Shown: in pieces, positions 54,277 through 63,230 of the stretch
Numbering within the stretch: position 1 is the stretch's first letter
Layout of the letters: each line of letters starts with the position of its first letter
Made by a program: the position numbers and the translations under genes
The notes under the pieces: model-generated
Database searches by the model: none
What the model was told of the DNA's origin: nothing
Seen by the model: the letters and a program-made list of their open reading frames with translations, nothing else
Assembly: GCA_037419475.1 (NCBI GenBank)
Contig: JAXYYF010000102.1
Coordinates: forward strand, 6,289-70,288
Source of the DNA: Hominicoprocola sp037419475
GTDB taxonomy: Bacteria > Bacillota > Clostridia > Oscillospirales > Oscillospiraceae
DNA: 64,000 nucleotides
Direction of reading: 5' to 3'

Positions 54277-55062
54277 TTAAAACTCGGGTCCCTGATAGTG
54301 GGGCGGTTCCTGATGCGGTATCTCACTGTCGGACAGCGGTGAGGTGGCACGCAGATAAAAACCGCATTCCGAAAGCGTATAGTACGGCAGCAGATAGACC
54401 CCTACAGCGCTTTGAAGCAGCCAGAGGATCAGGGTTCCGAGCATGATGCCCGGAAAGCTGTCGGGCAGCCACGTCAGAATAATGCGTTCATACAGGCCTA
54501 CTGTCAGAAGCATTAGAACGATCCAGCCAAAGAAGCTGATCTGAAGACCGAAGAGCTGGCCCTTGTAGCCGATCGTCTGACGCTTGCTGCGCTCGAGCGC
54601 CTCCATCACGCCGATGCCGGGATCCTGACAGAGGTTCCATATGGCGAAGGAGTAGCGGTAGGCTGCAATGATGCCGGGAATAACGAAGAGCATCGACCAC
54701 AGAGCGATGAAAAATCCGCGGATGATGTACAGCGCAACGATTTTTCCAGCAAAGGTGAAGCCGTCGAAGAGGCTTTCGTAGGGCATTTCCTCGCGGCGGT
54801 GAACGCCGAGGGCATAGCACCGGTAGCCGGCCTCAAGCACCTGCGAGAGCAGAGTGATAAGAATGCTGACGAAGGAAATGGAAAAGGACGCAAAACCGAT
54901 CAGACGGCCTGTCAGGGGCGTAACGGCTCCGTCGAGAAGGCTGAGAAAAAGTGATATGACGAAAAAGAGCAGCGTGAGGCGAATGGGTGAGACCCTCGCG
55001 GTGCGCATAAGCTCCCGCGCTTCGCGCTTGATCGCTGCGCGGTCGAGCTGGCGGATAAACAT
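54277..55062 (-). CDS. DUF975-family integral membrane protein
   Basis: A 261-residue membrane protein of unknown function with about five or six hydrophobic segments. The N-terminal MFIRQLDRAAIKREARELM and the segments FVIPGIIAAYRYSFAIWNLCQDPGIGVMEALERSKRQTIGYKGQLFGLQISFFGW match my recollection of the DUF975 family, common in Firmicutes. ATG 55062 is chosen because AAGGAGGC precedes it. It has no functional partner nearby; it is divergent from rnf and convergent with the thiolase gene. Confidence 0.75.
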   Translation of the reverse strand: MFIRQLDRAAIKREARELMRTARVSPIRLTLLFFVISLFLSLLDGAVTPLTGRLIGFASFSISFVSILITLLSQVLEAGYRCYALGVHRREEMPYESLFDGFTFAGKIVALYIIRGFFIALWSMLFVIPGIIAAYRYSFAIWNLCQDPGIGVMEALERSKRQTIGYKGQLFGLQISFFGWIVLMLLTVGLYERIILTWLPDSFPGIMLGTLILWLLQSAVGVYLLPYYTLSECGFYLRATSPLSDSEIPHQEPPHYQGPEF

Positions 55063-55254
55063 GAAAAGAAGCCTCCTTATGTATGGTAAAAAGAGTATAC
55101 CATCCGTGCACAGCGCCGTCAAGCAAGCGGGGAAAGGGGGGCGGTGTGGGGATAAGGTGGAAAAAAAGCATGGTCAAATTACAAAATTTGTGTAAAATTC
55201 CAACAAAAATAGGAAGAATGAGCGAAAAAAGCGGTTGTTAGCGGAAGATATGTC

Positions 55255-55283
55255 TGGACATCATAAAATGATTGATGTATAAT
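55255..55283 (+). promoter_or_regulatory. Promoter of the rnf operon
   Basis: TGGACA and a perfect TATAAT separated by 17 bases, 60 bases before rnfC. This is one of the strongest promoter matches in the window. Confidence 0.75.
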
Positions 55284-55343
55284 TTCAACGATTGTGGAGT
55301 GGTGTTTCCATTGCTCCAAGCAGTAAAAGATGAGGTGAAGACA

Positions 55344-56714
55344 ATGGCACAAGCTTTCTTTGGCGGCGTTCATCCCAATGACATGAAAGCCGCAACATGC
55401 GGGAAAGCCATCGAGCAGCTCTCTCCCCCGCCTGCTCAGGTGGTCATTCCCATGTCGATGCACTTCGGCGCACCCTGTACTCCCCTCGTGTCTGTCGGCG
55501 ACTATGTGAAGGTCGGACAGAAGATCGGTGAGTTCAAGGGCCTTGGTGCCCCGATCCATGCCAGCGTTTCCGGCAAGGTGGTGGCCGTGGAGCCGCGCCC
55601 GTTTTCCATGGGCGGCAACATGACCTCCGTTGTGATCGAGAACGACTATCAGAACACGGTAAGCGAAGAGGTCAAGGCTCCGGCCGACCCGAACGCCCTG
55701 ACCACGGAAGAGATGATCGAGATCATCAAAAACGCCGGTATTGTCGGCATGGGCGGCGCAACATTCCCCACCCATGTCAAGATCTCCGGCGGTATCGGTC
55801 AGGTCAAGACGGTCATCATCAACGGCGCCGAGTGCGAGCCGTATATCACCGGCGACCATCGCGCGATGCTCGAGCGCACCGAGGAGATCATCGGCGGCGC
55901 GAGCTATCTTGTCAAGATGTTCGGCGTGGATAAGGCCATCATCGGCGTTGAGGACAACAAGCGCGACGGCATTGACGCGCTCAACAAGACCATTGTGGAG
56001 ACCAAGGCTCCGGTCATCGTCGAGCCTCTGCACTGCCGTTACCCGCAGGGCGGTGAGAAGCAGCTCTGTCAGGCCATCACCGGCCGTCAGGTGCCTCCCG
56101 GCGGCCTGCCCAGCGCGATTGGCTGCGCCGTGTTCAACATCAACACGACCATTGCCATCTTCCGTGCCATCACGACCGGCATGCCTGTTGTGAGCAAGGT
56201 TGTCACCGTGTCCGGCTCTGGCGTGATCGAGCCGAAGAACGTCGAGTGCCCCATCGGCACCCCCGTTTCCTGCCTGTTTGATTACTGCGGCGGTCTGAAG
56301 GACGAGACCTTCAAGATCATCGCGGGCGGCCCGATGATGGGTATGGCGCAGTACACCTGCGATATTCCCGTCGCCAAGGGCACCGGCGCGATGCTCGCCT
56401 TCGCCGCCGACGAGGACAAGACCGTTGAGAACCCCACCTGCATCCGCTGCGGCCGCTGCGTGGAGGCCTGCCCCGTGCATCTCGAGCCCCTCTATATGTA
56501 TATGTATGAGCAGAAGGGCATGATCGAGGAGCTGGAGGCCGCCAACATCATGGACTGCATGGAATGCGGCGCCTGCGCCTACATCTGCCCGGGCCGTCTG
56601 CACCTGACGCAGACCTTCAAGACCGGCAAGCAGAAGGTCAAGGACGCTGCCGCCAAGAGAAAAGCCGCCGCCGAGGCCGCCAAGGCTGCCGAGGCTGCGA
56701 AGAAGGAGGCATAA
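55344..56714 (+). CDS. rnfC: Rnf complex subunit RnfC
   Basis: RnfC is the peripheral NADH-side subunit of the ferredoxin:NAD+ oxidoreductase that pumps Na+ or H+. The product is 456 residues. The flavin/NADH region has GIVGMGGATFPTHVK (132-146) and GAECEPY (161-167). Two [4Fe-4S] motifs are CIRCGRCVEACP (366-376) and CMECGACAYICP (405-415). The C-terminus is a Lys/Ala-rich tail. Start ATG 55344 has GAGGTG upstream; an open upstream extension overlaps the promoter. Confidence 0.96.
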   Translation: MAQAFFGGVHPNDMKAATCGKAIEQLSPPPAQVVIPMSMHFGAPCTPLVSVGDYVKVGQKIGEFKGLGAPIHASVSGKVVAVEPRPFSMGGNMTSVVIENDYQNTVSEEVKAPADPNALTTEEMIEIIKNAGIVGMGGATFPTHVKISGGIGQVKTVIINGAECEPYITGDHRAMLERTEEIIGGASYLVKMFGVDKAIIGVEDNKRDGIDALNKTIVETKAPVIVEPLHCRYPQGGEKQLCQAITGRQVPPGGLPSAIGCAVFNINTTIAIFRAITTGMPVVSKVVTVSGSGVIEPKNVECPIGTPVSCLFDYCGGLKDETFKIIAGGPMMGMAQYTCDIPVAKGTGAMLAFAADEDKTVENPTCIRCGRCVEACPVHLEPLYMYMYEQKGMIEELEAANIMDCMECGACAYICPGRLHLTQTFKTGKQKVKDAAAKRKAAAEAAKAAEAAKKEA

Positions 56715-56719
56715 GAGAA

Positions 56720-57700
56720 ATGACTGATTATAAGAATCTGAAGCTCAGAGCTTCCTCCAACCCCCACATCCGCAACGGCGAGGACACGCGCGGGCTGATG
56801 CTCGACGTCATCATCGCCCTGATGCCCGCCCTGCTCTTCGGCGTGTGGCACTTCGGCGTCCGCGTGGCGATCTCCGCGGTCGTTTCCGTCGCCTCCGCCA
56901 TCTTCTTTGAGTGGCTCTACCGCAAGCTGCTGCACAAGCCCCAGATGATCGGCGACCTGTCCGCCGCCGTCACGGGCCTGCTGCTGAGCATGGTCTGCCC
57001 GCCGGAGCTTCCCGTGTGGATGCTCGTGGTCGGCAACTTCTTCGCCATCTTCGTCGTCAAGCAGCTCTACGGCGGCCTGGGCAAGAACTTCCTCAACCCC
57101 GCGCTCGCCGCGCGTGCCGCGCTCGTCGCGTGCTACGCCTCCGCCATGACCAGCTGGAGCAAGGTCGACGCCGCCACCGGCGCGACCCCGATGGCTCTGC
57201 TCAAGGCCGGCGACATGGAGGCGCTGACCGCCGCCTATCCCATCAAGGATATGGCCATCGGCTTCATCAGCGGTTCCGCCGGTGAGGTCTCCGCGCTGAT
57301 GCTGCTCATCGGCGGCGTTTACCTCATCGTCCGCAAGGTCATCTCCTGGCAGACTCCGGTCGCCTACATCGCCACCGTCGCGGTCGTCACCTTCCTGTTC
57401 CCGCGCGGCAACGACCCCATGACCTTCATGCTCTACAACGTGCTCGGCGGCGGTCTGTTCCTCGGTGCCTTCTTCATGGCGACCGACTATGTGACCTCCC
57501 CTGTCACCAAGAAGGGCCAGCTCATCTTCGGTCTCGGCTGCGGCCTGATCACGGTGTTCATCCGCTACTTCGGCTCCTATCCCGAGGGCGTGTGCTACTC
57601 CATCCTGATCATGAACTGCTGCACCTGGATCATCGACAAATACACCAAGCCCACCCGCTTCGGCGTTGACAAGAAAGCCAAGAAGGAGGCGGCAAAATAA
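56720..57700 (+). CDS. rnfD: Rnf complex subunit RnfD
   Basis: A membrane subunit with covalently bound FMN. The product is 326 residues with about nine hydrophobic segments. The flavinylation site is the threonine in AATGATPMALL near residue 155 (SGAT in many relatives). Further family segments are GDLSAAVTGLLLSMVCPPELPVWM, FLNPALAARA and FFMATDYVTSPVTKKGQLIFG. It starts five bases after rnfC and its TAA overlaps the rnfG ATG. Confidence 0.96.
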   Translation: MTDYKNLKLRASSNPHIRNGEDTRGLMLDVIIALMPALLFGVWHFGVRVAISAVVSVASAIFFEWLYRKLLHKPQMIGDLSAAVTGLLLSMVCPPELPVWMLVVGNFFAIFVVKQLYGGLGKNFLNPALAARAALVACYASAMTSWSKVDAATGATPMALLKAGDMEALTAAYPIKDMAIGFISGSAGEVSALMLLIGGVYLIVRKVISWQTPVAYIATVAVVTFLFPRGNDPMTFMLYNVLGGGLFLGAFFMATDYVTSPVTKKGQLIFGLGCGLITVFIRYFGSYPEGVCYSILIMNCCTWIIDKYTKPTRFGVDKKAKKEAAK

Positions 57701-58296
57701 TGAAGATCGAAGGTAAATTCATTCTCAAGGTCGCCGGCACGCTGACCGCCATTTCTCTGGTCGTCGCGGCGCTGCTCGGCGCGACCAATGCGCTCACCGA
57801 GGATAAGATCGCAGCCATCAACAAGGCGAACACCGAGGTCGCTCTCGCGGCGGTCGTTAGCTCGCCTGACTGCGAGTTCCCCGTCATCGAGGAGATCCCG
57901 CAGGCGGCTATTGACGCCGCCAAGGAGCAGAGCGGCAAGCTCACCGAAGCCTATCAGGTTGTTGTGAACGGCGAGAACGCTGGCTATGCGTTCAAGATCG
58001 TCGCCGGCGGCTCGCAGGGCGACATTGAAATGATCGTCGGCGTGGACGCGGATGGTGCCATCACCGGCATCTCCGTGGTCGACGCTTCTGAAACGAGCGG
58101 TATCGGCACTAAGGTCATCGCCAACGATCCCACCACCGCCGGCACCGGCGCGCTCGATCAGTTCATCGGCAAGACCGGCGCTGGTTCGCTCGTTGTCAAG
58201 ACAAATATCGACGCCGTTTCCGGCGCCACCGTGACCACCAAGGGCATCACCAAGGGCGCGAATGCCGCTCTGGCTGCCGCGGAAGTCATGGGTTAA
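57700..58296 (+). CDS. rnfG: Rnf complex subunit RnfG
   Basis: A 198-residue subunit with one N-terminal membrane helix (about residues 10-29) and an outer FMN-binding domain. The covalent FMN threonine lies in DAVSGATVTTKGI near residue 177. DASETSGIGTKV is a second family segment. Its ATG shares a base with the rnfD stop, so translation is coupled. Confidence 0.95.
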   Translation: MKIEGKFILKVAGTLTAISLVVAALLGATNALTEDKIAAINKANTEVALAAVVSSPDCEFPVIEEIPQAAIDAAKEQSGKLTEAYQVVVNGENAGYAFKIVAGGSQGDIEMIVGVDADGAITGISVVDASETSGIGTKVIANDPTTAGTGALDQFIGKTGAGSLVVKTNIDAVSGATVTTKGITKGANAALAAAEVMG

Positions 58297-58315
58297 GGAA
58301 AGGGGGACGAGATCA

Positions 58316-58945
58316 ATGAATTTTAAGAAACAGCTCAAGGACGGCCTTATTTATCAAAACCCCGTTCTGGTGCAGGTTCTCGGCATGTGTTCCACCATGG
58401 CCATCACCACCAGCATCTCCAACGGTATCGGTATGGGCGTCTCCGTTATGATCATCCTGACGCTTTCCAATATCTTTATTTCTCTTCTGCGCAAGATCAT
58501 CCCCGGTGAGGTGCGTATCGCCTGCTACATCGTCGTTATCGCAGGCTTCGTCACCATCGTCGACCTGTGCCTTCAGGCATTTTTCCCGGACATTGCCAAG
58601 AGCCTTGGCGTGTTCATTCCGCTGATCGTCGTGAACTGCATCGTGCTCGGCCGCGCCGAGGCCTTTGCCAGCAAGAATTCCGTCGCCGCCTCCGCAGTAG
58701 ACGGCATCTGTCAGGGCATCGGCTATACGGTGGTTCTCGTCATCATGTGTACGGTGCGTGAGCTGCTCGGCGCAGGCACCCTGATGGGGATTCAGGTCAT
58801 GCCGAAATCCTATACGCCGGCTCTGATGCTGGTGCTGCCTGTCGGCGGCTTCCTGTGCCTTGGCACGCTGATCGCCGTCATGCAGTGGGCGCTCGCCAAG
58901 AGCGAGAAGAAGGCTGCTGAAAAGAACGAAAAGGAGGGCAAATAA
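58316..58945 (+). CDS. rnfE: Rnf complex subunit RnfE
   Basis: A 209-residue integral membrane subunit with about six helices, homologous to RnfA and to NqrD. Conserved segments are YQNPVLVQVLGMCSTMAITTSISNGIGMG, VRIACYIVVIAGFVT and IPLIVVNCIVLGRAEAFASKN. ATG 58316 is chosen with GGGGGACGAG upstream; the earlier in-frame codons overlap rnfG. Its charged C-terminal tail leads straight into rnfA. Confidence 0.96.
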   Translation: MNFKKQLKDGLIYQNPVLVQVLGMCSTMAITTSISNGIGMGVSVMIILTLSNIFISLLRKIIPGEVRIACYIVVIAGFVTIVDLCLQAFFPDIAKSLGVFIPLIVVNCIVLGRAEAFASKNSVAASAVDGICQGIGYTVVLVIMCTVRELLGAGTLMGIQVMPKSYTPALMLVLPVGGFLCLGTLIAVMQWALAKSEKKAAEKNEKEGK

Positions 58946-59536
58946 ATGAGTATCACGTCGCTGCTTGCTATTTCCCTCGGCGCGATCCTGACCAATAACT
59001 TTATCTTCGCGCAGTTCCTCGGCATCTGCCCGTTCCTCGGCGTTTCCAAGAAGAGCGATACCGCCATCGGCATGGGTCTCGCGGTCACGTTCGTTATGGG
59101 CATTGCCTCCGCCGTCTGCTTCGGCGTGAACAAGATCCTTGTCGCGCTGGATCTCGGCTACATGCAGACCGTTGCGTTCATCCTTGTTATCGCCGGTCTC
59201 GTGCAGTTTATCGAAATGTTCCTCAAGAAGTCCATGCCGTCTCTTTATACCGCGCTGGGCGTGTATCTGCCCCTGATCACCACTAACTGCGCCGTGCTCG
59301 GCGTGGTGCTGCTCAATGTGCAGAACGACTACAGCTTCATCGCCTCCGTGATTTACGGCGTTACCGGCGGTCTTGGCTTCCTGCTGGCGATCTACCTGTT
59401 CTCCACCATCCGCGAGCGCGTGCAGTTCGCCGACTATCCCAAGTGCTTTGAGGGCTTCCCCATCGCGCTGATCACTGCCGGTTTGATCGCCCTTGCGTTT
59501 ATGGGCTTCTCCGGCCTGCAGGTCTGGCCCGTGTAA
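58946..59536 (+). CDS. rnfA: Rnf complex subunit RnfA
   Basis: A 196-residue integral membrane subunit, six helices, inverted in topology to RnfE and homologous to NqrE. Typical segments are LTNNFIFAQFLGICPFLGVSKKSDTAIGMG and PLITTNCAVLGVVLLN, each with a cysteine that in related complexes helps bind a membrane Fe-S cluster. The ATG overlaps the rnfE stop region (TAAATG), with AAGGAGGGC upstream. Confidence 0.96.
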   Translation: MSITSLLAISLGAILTNNFIFAQFLGICPFLGVSKKSDTAIGMGLAVTFVMGIASAVCFGVNKILVALDLGYMQTVAFILVIAGLVQFIEMFLKKSMPSLYTALGVYLPLITTNCAVLGVVLLNVQNDYSFIASVIYGVTGGLGFLLAIYLFSTIRERVQFADYPKCFEGFPIALITAGLIALAFMGFSGLQVWPV

Positions 59537-59549
59537 GGAGGGGTTTGGT

Positions 59550-60467
59550 ATGGAAAATATTATTTTTGCTGTTCTCGTTTTGGGCGTGATCGCCATTGTC
59601 TTCGGCCTGATCCTGTCCGTTGCGGCCAAGGTGTTTGAGGTCAAGGTCGATGAGCGTCTGCCCAAGATTCAGGAGTGCCTCGCCGGCGCGAACTGCGGCG
59701 GATGCGGCTACCCCGGCTGTGCCGGCTGCGCGGAAGCGATCCTTGCCGGCAAGGCTCCCGTTACCGCCTGTGCGCCCGCCGGCGCGGAGGGCGCCGCCAA
59801 GATCGCCGCGATCATGGGCATGGAAGCGCCCAGCGGCGAGAAGATGGTCGCTCACGTCATCTGCAACGGCGGTGAGGCGTCCGTCAAGAACTTCCAGTAT
59901 GTCGGCATTTCCGACTGTGTCGGCGCGCTCAAGGTCGCCGGCGGCCCGACCGCCTGCTCCTTCGGCTGCATGGGCTTTGGCTCTTGCGTCGCTGCCTGCC
60001 AGTTCGACGCCCTGCACATCAACGACAAGGGCGTTGCCGAGGTCGACAAGGAAAAGTGCACCAACTGCGGTGCGTGCCGCGAGGCCTGCCCGCGCAAGCT
60101 GATCGTCGAGGTTCCCTACAAGCAGAAGGTCTTCGTCAACTGCGCCAACAAGAACAAGGGCCCGGCCGTCACCAAGGTCTGCGCCAACTCCTGCATCGCC
60201 TGCGGTATGTGCGAGCGTACCTGTAAGTTTGACGCGATCCATGTTGTCAACAATGTGGCCGTGATCGACTACACCAAGTGCCGCAACTGCACCATGTGCG
60301 CCAAGGCATGCCCGAAGAATGCCATCGAACCGATCCCCACTCCCGAGGAGAAGGAAAAATTCAAGGCTGCCCAGAAGGCCATGGCTGAGAAGAAAGCTGC
60401 CGCTGCCAAGGCGGCTGCCGAGGCTGCCGCTGCCGCAAAGGCTGCGGAGGCTCCCAGGGCCGAATAA
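59550..60467 (+). CDS. rnfB: Rnf complex subunit RnfB
   Basis: The ferredoxin-side Fe-S subunit. The product is 305 residues. After an N-terminal membrane helix (residues ~4-25) comes the Fe-S domain CAGANCGGCGYPGC-type motif (ANCGGCGYPGCAGCAEA, ~47-63), then three ferredoxin motifs: CTNCGACREACP, CIACGMCERTC and CRNCTMCAKACP. The last ~45 residues are an Ala/Lys-rich tail. Clostridial RnfB proteins vary in cluster number, so this form is within range. It ends the operon in the order C-D-G-E-A-B. Confidence 0.96.
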   Translation: MENIIFAVLVLGVIAIVFGLILSVAAKVFEVKVDERLPKIQECLAGANCGGCGYPGCAGCAEAILAGKAPVTACAPAGAEGAAKIAAIMGMEAPSGEKMVAHVICNGGEASVKNFQYVGISDCVGALKVAGGPTACSFGCMGFGSCVAACQFDALHINDKGVAEVDKEKCTNCGACREACPRKLIVEVPYKQKVFVNCANKNKGPAVTKVCANSCIACGMCERTCKFDAIHVVNNVAVIDYTKCRNCTMCAKACPKNAIEPIPTPEEKEKFKAAQKAMAEKKAAAAKAAAEAAAAAKAAEAPRAE

Positions 60468-60516
60468 GAGCAAGACATTGTGAAAAGGGGCTGTTAAATA
60501 ACCCCAAAAGGAAATC

Positions 60517-60555
60517 GCAGACTCTTTCCCGAAACGGAAAGGGTCTGCTTTTTCT
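60517..60555 (+). terminator. Terminator of the rnf operon
   Basis: GCAGAC-CTTTCC pairs with GGAAAG-GTCTGC (one mismatch) around CGAAAC, followed by TTTTTCTT, about 50 bases after rnfB. Confidence 0.88.
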
Positions 60556-60634
60556 TACCCATCAAGGCTGTGGACAACTTTTTTGAAAAAATGGGTGTAC
60601 CAACCACACCCGGAGAAAATTTGTTTTTCTTCGG

Positions 60635-60844
60635 TTATTTTTTGTGGGTGTTCAACTGGCAGACTGAGCCGGAGCGGCCTTTGCCAATCTGCTCAAATGA
60701 TACTTCATCCGCAATAAAATCAAACGATGTAAAACGTCTGTTCATTATGTTACCAAGACCGGTACAATAAGCCACACCACAAGTCTCTATAATGAGTAAC
60801 AGCAATCTCAATTCTGTAATTATGATTTGTATATTAATAACCAT
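60635..60844 (-). CDS. Uncharacterized 69-codon frame at the element boundary
   Basis: This frame encodes a hydrophobic start (INIQIIITELRLLLLII) and then CGVAYCTGLGNIMNRRF and SFDFIADEVSFEQIGKGRSG. I recognize no family. The later part has a more protein-like composition than the rest of the 60556-61050 gap, so it could be a fragment of a larger gene left at the insertion boundary. No clear ribosome site is seen. It may equally be chance in AT-rich sequence. Confidence 0.25.
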   Translation of the reverse strand: MVINIQIIITELRLLLLIIETCGVAYCTGLGNIMNRRFTSFDFIADEVSFEQIGKGRSGSVCQLNTHKK

Positions 60845-60971
60845 AATTCAAGTGAATTATCAAACCCATCTACTCAACCCTACACAAAATCATCTTGTCG
60901 ACTCAACCTTGCTCATTTTCAACCTGTCAACTCGACCTCTGATTTCGGCGGTTGATTTGTTCTCAAAAAGC

Positions 60972-61020
60972 AAAAATCCGAGTATCCAGGCAACCCACAA
61001 AAGGTTGTCCGAATACCCGG
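60972..61020 (-). terminator. Terminator of the recombinase gene
   Basis: Arms 60978-60995 and 61003-61020 pair at 15 of 18 positions with a seven-base loop; on the minus strand TTTTTGCTTTTTG follows. It lies 31 bases past the recombinase stop. Confidence 0.8.
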
Positions 61021-61051
61021 AAACACTTTATTTTAAGTCTATTTACACGAT

Positions 61052-62746
61052 TTACTTCTGTACTTTTGACAGCAATACTACGCACTCGACAGTTGTTTCA
61101 GTTTCCAAGGGAAGTTCTTTCACTTCCTCACCATCAACAGGCACAGGAAAATTGAATACGATCTTCTTTATCCAGCTTCCGTCTTTCCTTTTCTCCGGGA
61201 ACATCTCAATTCGCTCGATAAAGGCCTTCATAAACTCCTTCTGCTCCGCTTCCGTTGCGGAATGGTAGACTTCATCAAATGCCAGCAACAAGCGATAGAT
61301 ATTGTCTCCGGAAATCTTCTCCTGCTGGATGCTGCGGATCTGACTTTGCAATTCGCCAATCTGAACTTCGATTTCCTCTATCGTGTCATACTGTTCATCA
61401 TATCGGCGCTGCAAATCCAAAATTTTTCTGTCATAGTGGGCATCATTGATGTCCAAGGTATCCATCTGACGCTCCAAGCGGCTTTTCGTTCCAAAGGCTT
61501 GCTTTAGCCGCCCTTGTAGGACAGCAATCTGCCGTTCCATATCTTCTGTATCAACTGCTGTTCCGATTTTCGCCTGAATCGCTTCTACAAACCGTGGATT
61601 GTTGACCATAGCGGAGATAACCTTCGCCACAAATTTGTTGATTTCCGTCTGCTCGATATTCAGACGGAAACTGCACTCATGCCCGGTAGGTGTTACCGTA
61701 TTTTTGCAGTAGTAATAATACCGTGTTTTCTTGTCCTTGCTGTGCGCCTTGGCGATATTGCCGTACATACTCTTTCCGCAGCATGGGCATTTCAAGATAC
61801 CGGACAGGATGTGTGCGTGGTCTGGATTGTTGACCTTTTCCCGCTTAAAGGAATTGATCTTGCGCTTTTCCTGTGCCAGATACCAATCCTCTTCGGAAAT
61901 GATAGCTTCGTGTTGTCCTTCATAAACCGGGAACTCCGACTGCTCAACCACGTGCATCTCGTTTCTTGTACCCTGTTTCTTTTCTGTTCTTCGTCTGCCG
62001 TAAGCAATCTTTCCCATATAAACAGGATTGTACAATACATTTTTCACAAAATCTCTTGAAAATCCCGGAATGGTATTATTCTGTCTTAGTTTCTTTACAT
62101 AACCATTGCGGTTCAGATATTTTGCAACTCCTGCAACACCCTCGTTTGTATGAATATAACGATCATAGATTACTCGGATAACTTCCACTTCATCCTCTGC
62201 AATGACAAGGTTTCCGTTTTCCAGTTTGTATCCATAGGGAGCGAAACCGCCGTTCCATTTGCCTTCACGAGCCTTTTGCTCCCGTCCTGCCATTGTCTGT
62301 GTGCGGATATTTTCTCGCTCAATCTCTGCCACCGCAGACAGCACAGAGATCATCAGCTTTCCTGCATCCTTGGAGCTGTCAATGCCATCCTCCACGCAGA
62401 TCAGATTGACACCGAAATCCTGCATGAGTTGCAAAGAATTCAGAACGTCCGCTGCATTTCTGCCAAATCGGGACAGCTTAAAGACCAACACATAAGAAAC
62501 ATCATCTTTGCCGTCCTGGATGTCATTCAGCATCCGTTGAAACTCCTGCCGCCCTTGAATGTTCTTTCCGGAAAAGCCCTCGTCAGAATACTCCCCGGCA
62601 ACGATCATATCCTCGTATGCCGCATACTTCCGCAGCTTGTCACGCTGGGCATCCAAGCTGTATCCGTCAACCTGCATCGAGGTGGACACTCTTGTATAAA
62701 GATAGCATTTAAGTTGTTTCTTTTTCAGAATCTCCACCTCCCTCAT
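61052..62746 (-). CDS. Large serine recombinase
   Basis: A 564-residue site-specific recombinase of the large serine (TnpX/integrase-like) group. The resolvase domain starts KCYLYTRVSTSMQVDGYSL, with the catalytic serine near residue 21, and includes VFKLSRFGRNAADVL and AEIERENIRTQ. The recombinase domain follows (GGFAPYGYKL, GVAGVAKYLNRNGY). A zinc-ribbon has CPCCGKSMYG and a later CKN...C. Residues ~400-490 form a coiled coil (RQIAVLQGRLKQAFGTKSRL). It would excise and insert the element. The 5' end overlaps the HTH gene by 38 bases. ATG 62746 has AAGGAAGGA upstream; a GTG nine bases on is an alternative. Confidence 0.92.
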   Translation of the reverse strand: MREVEILKKKQLKCYLYTRVSTSMQVDGYSLDAQRDKLRKYAAYEDMIVAGEYSDEGFSGKNIQGRQEFQRMLNDIQDGKDDVSYVLVFKLSRFGRNAADVLNSLQLMQDFGVNLICVEDGIDSSKDAGKLMISVLSAVAEIERENIRTQTMAGREQKAREGKWNGGFAPYGYKLENGNLVIAEDEVEVIRVIYDRYIHTNEGVAGVAKYLNRNGYVKKLRQNNTIPGFSRDFVKNVLYNPVYMGKIAYGRRRTEKKQGTRNEMHVVEQSEFPVYEGQHEAIISEEDWYLAQEKRKINSFKREKVNNPDHAHILSGILKCPCCGKSMYGNIAKAHSKDKKTRYYYYCKNTVTPTGHECSFRLNIEQTEINKFVAKVISAMVNNPRFVEAIQAKIGTAVDTEDMERQIAVLQGRLKQAFGTKSRLERQMDTLDINDAHYDRKILDLQRRYDEQYDTIEEIEVQIGELQSQIRSIQQEKISGDNIYRLLLAFDEVYHSATEAEQKEFMKAFIERIEMFPEKRKDGSWIKKIVFNFPVPVDGEEVKELPLETETTVECVVLLSKVQK

Positions 62747-62939
62747 TCCTTCCTTTTACCATAAGTCCCTCGTTGCGGATATAATACTCCAAAAGCCACA
62801 GCACATAATCCGGTGCATGGCGGTTGTCCAATTCCCATTCAGTCATAGTCCGGTAAGGAATATGGACGAGCTTGCAAAAATCTTTCCGATTCAGTCCTGT
62901 GCTTTCACGCAACTTTATAATTCTGTTTTTACAATCCAT
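62709..62939 (-). CDS. Small HTH regulator of the mobile element
   Basis: A 76-residue protein with one helix-turn-helix of XRE type: NRIIKLRESTGLNRKDFCKLVHIPYRTMTEWELDNRHAPDYVLWLLEYYI. The short charged tail overlaps the recombinase start. GGAGAAAAGACGG precedes ATG 62939; an upstream in-frame ATG at 62972 is less likely. It probably controls recombinase expression (inference from overlap and family). Confidence 0.75.
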   Translation of the reverse strand: MDCKNRIIKLRESTGLNRKDFCKLVHIPYRTMTEWELDNRHAPDYVLWLLEYYIRNEGLMVKGRNEGGGDSEKETT

Positions 62940-63029
62940 CCGTCTTTTCTCCACAAAAGCAAAAAAATACACGTTGCGTAATCATTATAGCATAGCCATA
63001 GCGAATACGCAACGTGTAAATTGCAAATT

Positions 63030-63215
63030 TTATGCAGCCTTATCCGTCAGAAGCTGCGCTTGATTACTTTCCTCGGAATGCTCCACTCCCTGCGGTGCGT
63101 CCTGTTCCAATTTATCCAAAACCTGATGTCCATATTTCTGGAGCATCTGGCTCATAACATCCACACAGCGGTCAAATGCCGCATTATATTTCGCTTCCTC
63201 ATAATATTTCTTCAA
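63030..63215 (-). CDS. Small hypothetical protein of the mobile element
   Basis: A 61-residue acidic, helix-forming protein beginning KKYYEEAKYNAAFDRCVDVM and ending in a Gln/Glu-rich tail. I do not recognize a domain. It starts 15 bases after the mob gene ends and runs in the same direction, so it is probably co-transcribed with the relaxase gene. A ribosome site (GGAGGAATCGCCTATT) precedes ATG 63215. Small accessory genes beside mob are common in such elements, but no function is known to me. Confidence 0.6.
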   Translation of the reverse strand: MKKYYEEAKYNAAFDRCVDVMSQMLQKYGHQVLDKLEQDAPQGVEHSEESNQAQLLTDKAA

Positions 63216-63230
63216 TAGGCGATTCCTCCA

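Noticed and set aside
55170..55200. Rex-like site before rnf (TTGTGTAAAATTCCAACAA)
   Set aside because: Half-sites are imperfect and the total length is 19 rather than 18 bases; too weak to list as an operator.
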